Assembly: GCA_023394955.1 (NCBI GenBank)
Contig: JAEWZY010000012.1
Coordinates: 1-64,000 of the forward strand
Direction of reading: 5' to 3'
From: Bacillota bacterium
GTDB lineage: Bacteria > Bacillota > UBA4882 > UBA8346
Length of the DNA: 64,000 bases
A model generated the notes under the pieces. It made no database searches. It was not told where the DNA came from and worked only from the letters and a program-made list of their open reading frames with translations. This document shows positions 61,505 to 64,000 of the stretch, piece after piece; position 1 is the first letter of the stretch; each line of letters begins with the position of its first letter. The translations under genes and the position numbers were made by a program.

Positions 61505-63439
61505 TTAACGGAGTCTCCAATCTCCTCTTTCCGGAGCTACAATCTCCCATCTCCGGTCTTGATAAGAGACCCGGTATCCGAATTCGGTAACATCAAAGAC
61601 AGGCATGTCGTTAACCTGCCCTTTAATCGGAAAAATCAAGGTGTGAAAAACAATTTGGTCTCGGTTACGTTGGCGGCATGCCAGTTCCGGCGCAGGCCGC
61701 AATTGATCGTAATATGGGCAATGCCAGCCCCGGATCGGTTCCTTAGAACCTCTAAAGATGCTGCTGGTAACATCGGAATCCCCAATGCTACCTATAACCA
61801 GGTTAGCGTCGTCAAATCCGGTAACCATAAACCGGCCGCTTTGATCCGGCATCAAATCTCCGTCATAAAAATGCCAGATTTGTTCGGCTTCATGTTCACC
61901 TTTTCCGGCAATCGTATCTCTTAAGATCCAGAAATCGGGTTTCACAAAGATTATTTTACGGATATGGGTTACTCCGGCTACCCGGCAAATTTTATGATGC
62001 ACGACTCCTTTTTCTTGAAGGAGTTTTTCATCGGCCTCGGAGGCCTCATCACCGTAACCGGCCTCAAACCGTCCTTCGGCATAATCGTAATCGGGGTAAA
62101 TTTTCATTATTCCGTCCGCATCAGCGGCCACCTGATTATAGCCGTCAACCAGGACTGAATTATAAGCGGCGGTAGTCTTGAAATATTTCGCCCATGGCAT
62201 CCAGGGCGCGTTGGGGCTGGTAGTATAACGCCAGCGGCCGGAGTTCACCAAAAACTTGCGGCCATAGGCTGAAACCTCGATATTCAGCTGGTCCTCGTTC
62301 ATATGGTTATCGCCCCAACGGCCCATGTCGAAAAAGAGGTAGCGAGCCTGGTCGCTCCAGTCACTGCGCATTATTCCAATCCGGGTTTCCGGAAAGAAAT
62401 AAGAGGCCGACGCGGGTGGTTTTCCGTGAGCGCCACCGGAGAACCGGTATTCAATCTCCGGTAGATGGAACAACCGGTTAATCCGTTCCAATTGCTCCCT
62501 TCTATTTGTCTTGGTATTTGAATCATTGGTGATCGGAATGGTATAATCCGGCTTACTCTGATATAATTCAGCCATTGAAGTCAACAGCAGCCGTTCCCGG
62601 TAAAGGGAGGGAAAGAGCGATTCAAAACCATTCTTCTGTGCTACCTCATATAAGGTAAAGAAGCTGCGCATCGCCACCCAATGGTAACCGCCGGACATCT
62701 CCTTCGTATAGCCGTCGCTATGAAACTGTTCCGGACACATCTTCATTAGGAAATCCACCGCATAGCTGCGCCAGGTCTCGGCTTCCTTAAACTCTTGATA
62801 GAAAATACCGAGCAGACCCAAGGCGGCTACTTCAAGACAAGCGTGATTACCGGTTTTCCAGTGATGAAGGCTTAAAAATTCAGCATGTTCATGAATGGAA
62901 AGGAGAATCTTAACCCAGGCTTCCGGGGTCATACTCCGGCTGTTGATGATTTTGGCCAATGCTTCCGGCCAGGTTTCGGCAGCCCTTCCGGCTGCCTCAA
63001 ACGGACGCCAGGTTGATTTCTTATATTCCAGATAAGGTTTGCCCACCGGATCGAACCGGGGTACGTTGCTGATATAGTCCAGCATATGTTCGACAATAGC
63101 TGCCGCATATTTTTCATCCCCGGTTTTACGGTATTCTTCAGCCAACAGCATAAAGTATCCCTGGCGCACTAGCCCGCCGTTCCATTCCAAATCACCGCTG
63201 GGTGTGGCATACCAATCCAGCCCTCCGGACAGATCCATGGTATGTTCACCCAGGTGAAATAGTTTATTGACAAACTTCTCCGCCTCGCCGGGAAGGTCGT
63301 GGTGCATTACCGGCCCCACTTCCTCTTGGTGGTATCCGGCGGCGCGCTTGGGTAACTCCCGGCGGTAAAATTCTAATAAATCTTCCAATGAAGAAAATTG
63401 TTGGGTTAGGATGGAATTTACCTCTGCCACTTGAGTCAT
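61505..63439 (-). CDS. Cytoplasmic heparinase II/III-family oligosaccharide lyase
   Basis: 644 residues, no signal peptide. GGAGG lies six bases before the ATG at 63439, which overlaps the stop of the preceding gene as ATGA. N-terminal toroid (EWNGGLVRQGYFMLLAEEYRKTGDEKYA, HHWKTGNHACLEVAALGLLG, FHSDGYTKEMSGGYHWVAM) and C-terminal heparinase II/III domain (MGRWGDNHMNEDQLNIEVSAYGRKFLVNSG, TTAAYNSVLVDG). It probably releases unsaturated uronate units from imported oligomers. PL15/PL17-type oligoalginate lyase or heparinase-like activity are both possible. Confidence 0.85.
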   Translation of the reverse strand: MTQVAEVNSILTQQFSSLEDLLEFYRRELPKRAAGYHQEEVGPVMHHDLPGEAEKFVNKLFHLGEHTMDLSGGLDWYATPSGDLEWNGGLVRQGYFMLLAEEYRKTGDEKYAAAIVEHMLDYISNVPRFDPVGKPYLEYKKSTWRPFEAAGRAAETWPEALAKIINSRSMTPEAWVKILLSIHEHAEFLSLHHWKTGNHACLEVAALGLLGIFYQEFKEAETWRSYAVDFLMKMCPEQFHSDGYTKEMSGGYHWVAMRSFFTLYEVAQKNGFESLFPSLYRERLLLTSMAELYQSKPDYTIPITNDSNTKTNRREQLERINRLFHLPEIEYRFSGGAHGKPPASASYFFPETRIGIMRSDWSDQARYLFFDMGRWGDNHMNEDQLNIEVSAYGRKFLVNSGRWRYTTSPNAPWMPWAKYFKTTAAYNSVLVDGYNQVAADADGIMKIYPDYDYAEGRFEAGYGDEASEADEKLLQEKGVVHHKICRVAGVTHIRKIIFVKPDFWILRDTIAGKGEHEAEQIWHFYDGDLMPDQSGRFMVTGFDDANLVIGSIGDSDVTSSIFRGSKEPIRGWHCPYYDQLRPAPELACRQRNRDQIVFHTLIFPIKGQVNDMPVFDVTEFGYRVSYQDRRWEIVAPERGDWRLR

Positions 63440-64000
63440 TTTAATCCTCCGTCTTTCAATACTACAGTCAATTCCGGACCGATCTCCTTTTTAACCACAT
63501 TCCAACCGGTCAATTCGAATTGAGCCTTGAAAGAACCGGTCTTCTTTTTGTCATTGATCAATTTTACCCAGACTCCTTTTTCAGACTGGGGCATTACCCA
63601 TAACCAGTTGTCGGAGTAAATCTGAGTAGTTATCTCCTCGATACCATTCACTTTTAAACCGGCAAAGAAGGCGATTTGGTCCGTATTATTCCGAAGTTTA
63701 ATCAACACCGAAATCTGGTCTCCGGCCGGAATTGTTAAATCTTTGACGAATACTTCGGCATCCAGATCTACCTGGGGCAAATTTTTAAGATCGGCCAAGT
63801 AAGAACGATCATTGTCAAAATCAATAATTACCCGTTGTTGTGCTGGGGTTGACGCTTTCCGGATATAAACCGGCTCCGAGATGCCGGTGGCATAGGGACC
63901 GTATAATCTGATTTCCAGAACGTTTTCCCGGCCCCATTTAATCAAAGCGGCCGGAATCTTATAGAACCGTTTGATCAAGTTCGGCACGATGAACGGATCG
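63436..64000 (-). CDS. Glycoside hydrolase family 2-like protein, C-terminal part
   Basis: The frame is open to the right edge, so only the last 187 or so residues are present. The segment DPFIVPNLIKRFYKIPAALI and WGRENVLEIRLYGPYATGIS resembles the sugar-binding sandwich of GH2 enzymes. IPAGDQISVLIKLRNNTDQI followed by AFFAGLKVNGIEEI and SDNWLWVMPQSEKGVWVKL is like the C-terminal Ig domain of exo-glucosaminidase or mannosidase relatives. The GTG at 63987 is internal. Translationally coupled to the next lyase gene by a 4-base overlap. Confidence 0.65.
   Translation of the reverse strand, partial: DPFIVPNLIKRFYKIPAALIKWGRENVLEIRLYGPYATGISEPVYIRKASTPAQQRVIIDFDNDRSYLADLKNLPQVDLDAEVFVKDLTIPAGDQISVLIKLRNNTDQIAFFAGLKVNGIEEITTQIYSDNWLWVMPQSEKGVWVKLINDKKKTGSFKAQFELTGWNVVKKEIGPELTVVLKDGGLK

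Overview
The window looks like chromosome from an anaerobic or microaerobic, spore-forming member of the Bacillota. The signs are a yunB sporulation gene, mutS2, strong AGGAGG ribosome binding sites, frequent TTG and GTG starts, many lipobox lipoproteins, a B12-dependent (oxygen-independent) ribonucleotide reductase and many polysaccharide-degrading enzymes. The species cannot be named from the sequence. Most genes are on the minus strand.

Region 1 (1-6.5 kb) is a phage-tail locus read right to left: two RinA/ArpU-like late regulators, a lytic transglycosylase, a 75-aa ORF, a holin, a tail-terminator-like protein, a tail tube protein, a tail assembly chaperone with an apparent programmed -1 frameshift, and a short tape measure protein that runs off the left edge. 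No terminase, portal, capsid, integrase or sheath gene lies between the regulators and the tail genes. This is the layout of a non-contractile (F-type) tailocin rather than a full prophage. Two promoters, one before the lysis genes and one before the tail genes, share a -10 element, no -35, and three GATAC boxes at exact 11-bp spacing placed 22 bp from the -10. Their leaders share a hairpin, and a second pair of structured elements with compensatory base changes lies in the same leaders.

Region 2 (7-29.9 kb) is mainly housekeeping: a secreted small protein, an OmpR-type two-component system, a UPF0303 protein, NrdJ carrying a 367-aa LAGLIDADG intein, a SPOR-domain protein, guaB, purL, a LysR regulator, a lipoprotein, a phosphofructokinase, an AbrB-family membrane protein, an M20 peptidase, an HD hydrolase, yunB and a class A penicillin-binding protein.

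Region 3 (29.9-34.0 kb) is a decayed island: an IS256-family transposase remnant beside a KAP-type P-loop NTPase gene broken by three single-base homopolymer indels.

Region 4 (34.5-48.8 kb) holds mutS2, an envelope pair (membrane protein plus CsgG-like protein), a lipoprotein, a sensory locus (BTAD regulator, divergent solute-binding lipoprotein and membrane-anchored LuxR-type regulator, separated by a dense array of repeats), an MscS channel, a KduI/IolB-type isomerase and an M23/LysM peptidase.

Region 5 (49.2-64 kb) is a uronic-acid polysaccharide (probably alginate) utilisation locus, all on the minus strand: a GH2-like protein cut by the right edge, two heparinase II/III family lyases, a chemoreceptor, a LUD-domain protein, a GH88 unsaturated uronyl hydrolase, a truncated esterase, two small secreted beta-sandwich proteins, a PL7 lyase and a PL6 lyase. 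Secreted PL6/PL7 enzymes would cut the polymer, the heparinase-fold enzymes and GH88 would take oligomers to unsaturated monomers, and the isomerase at 46.7 kb could feed later steps.
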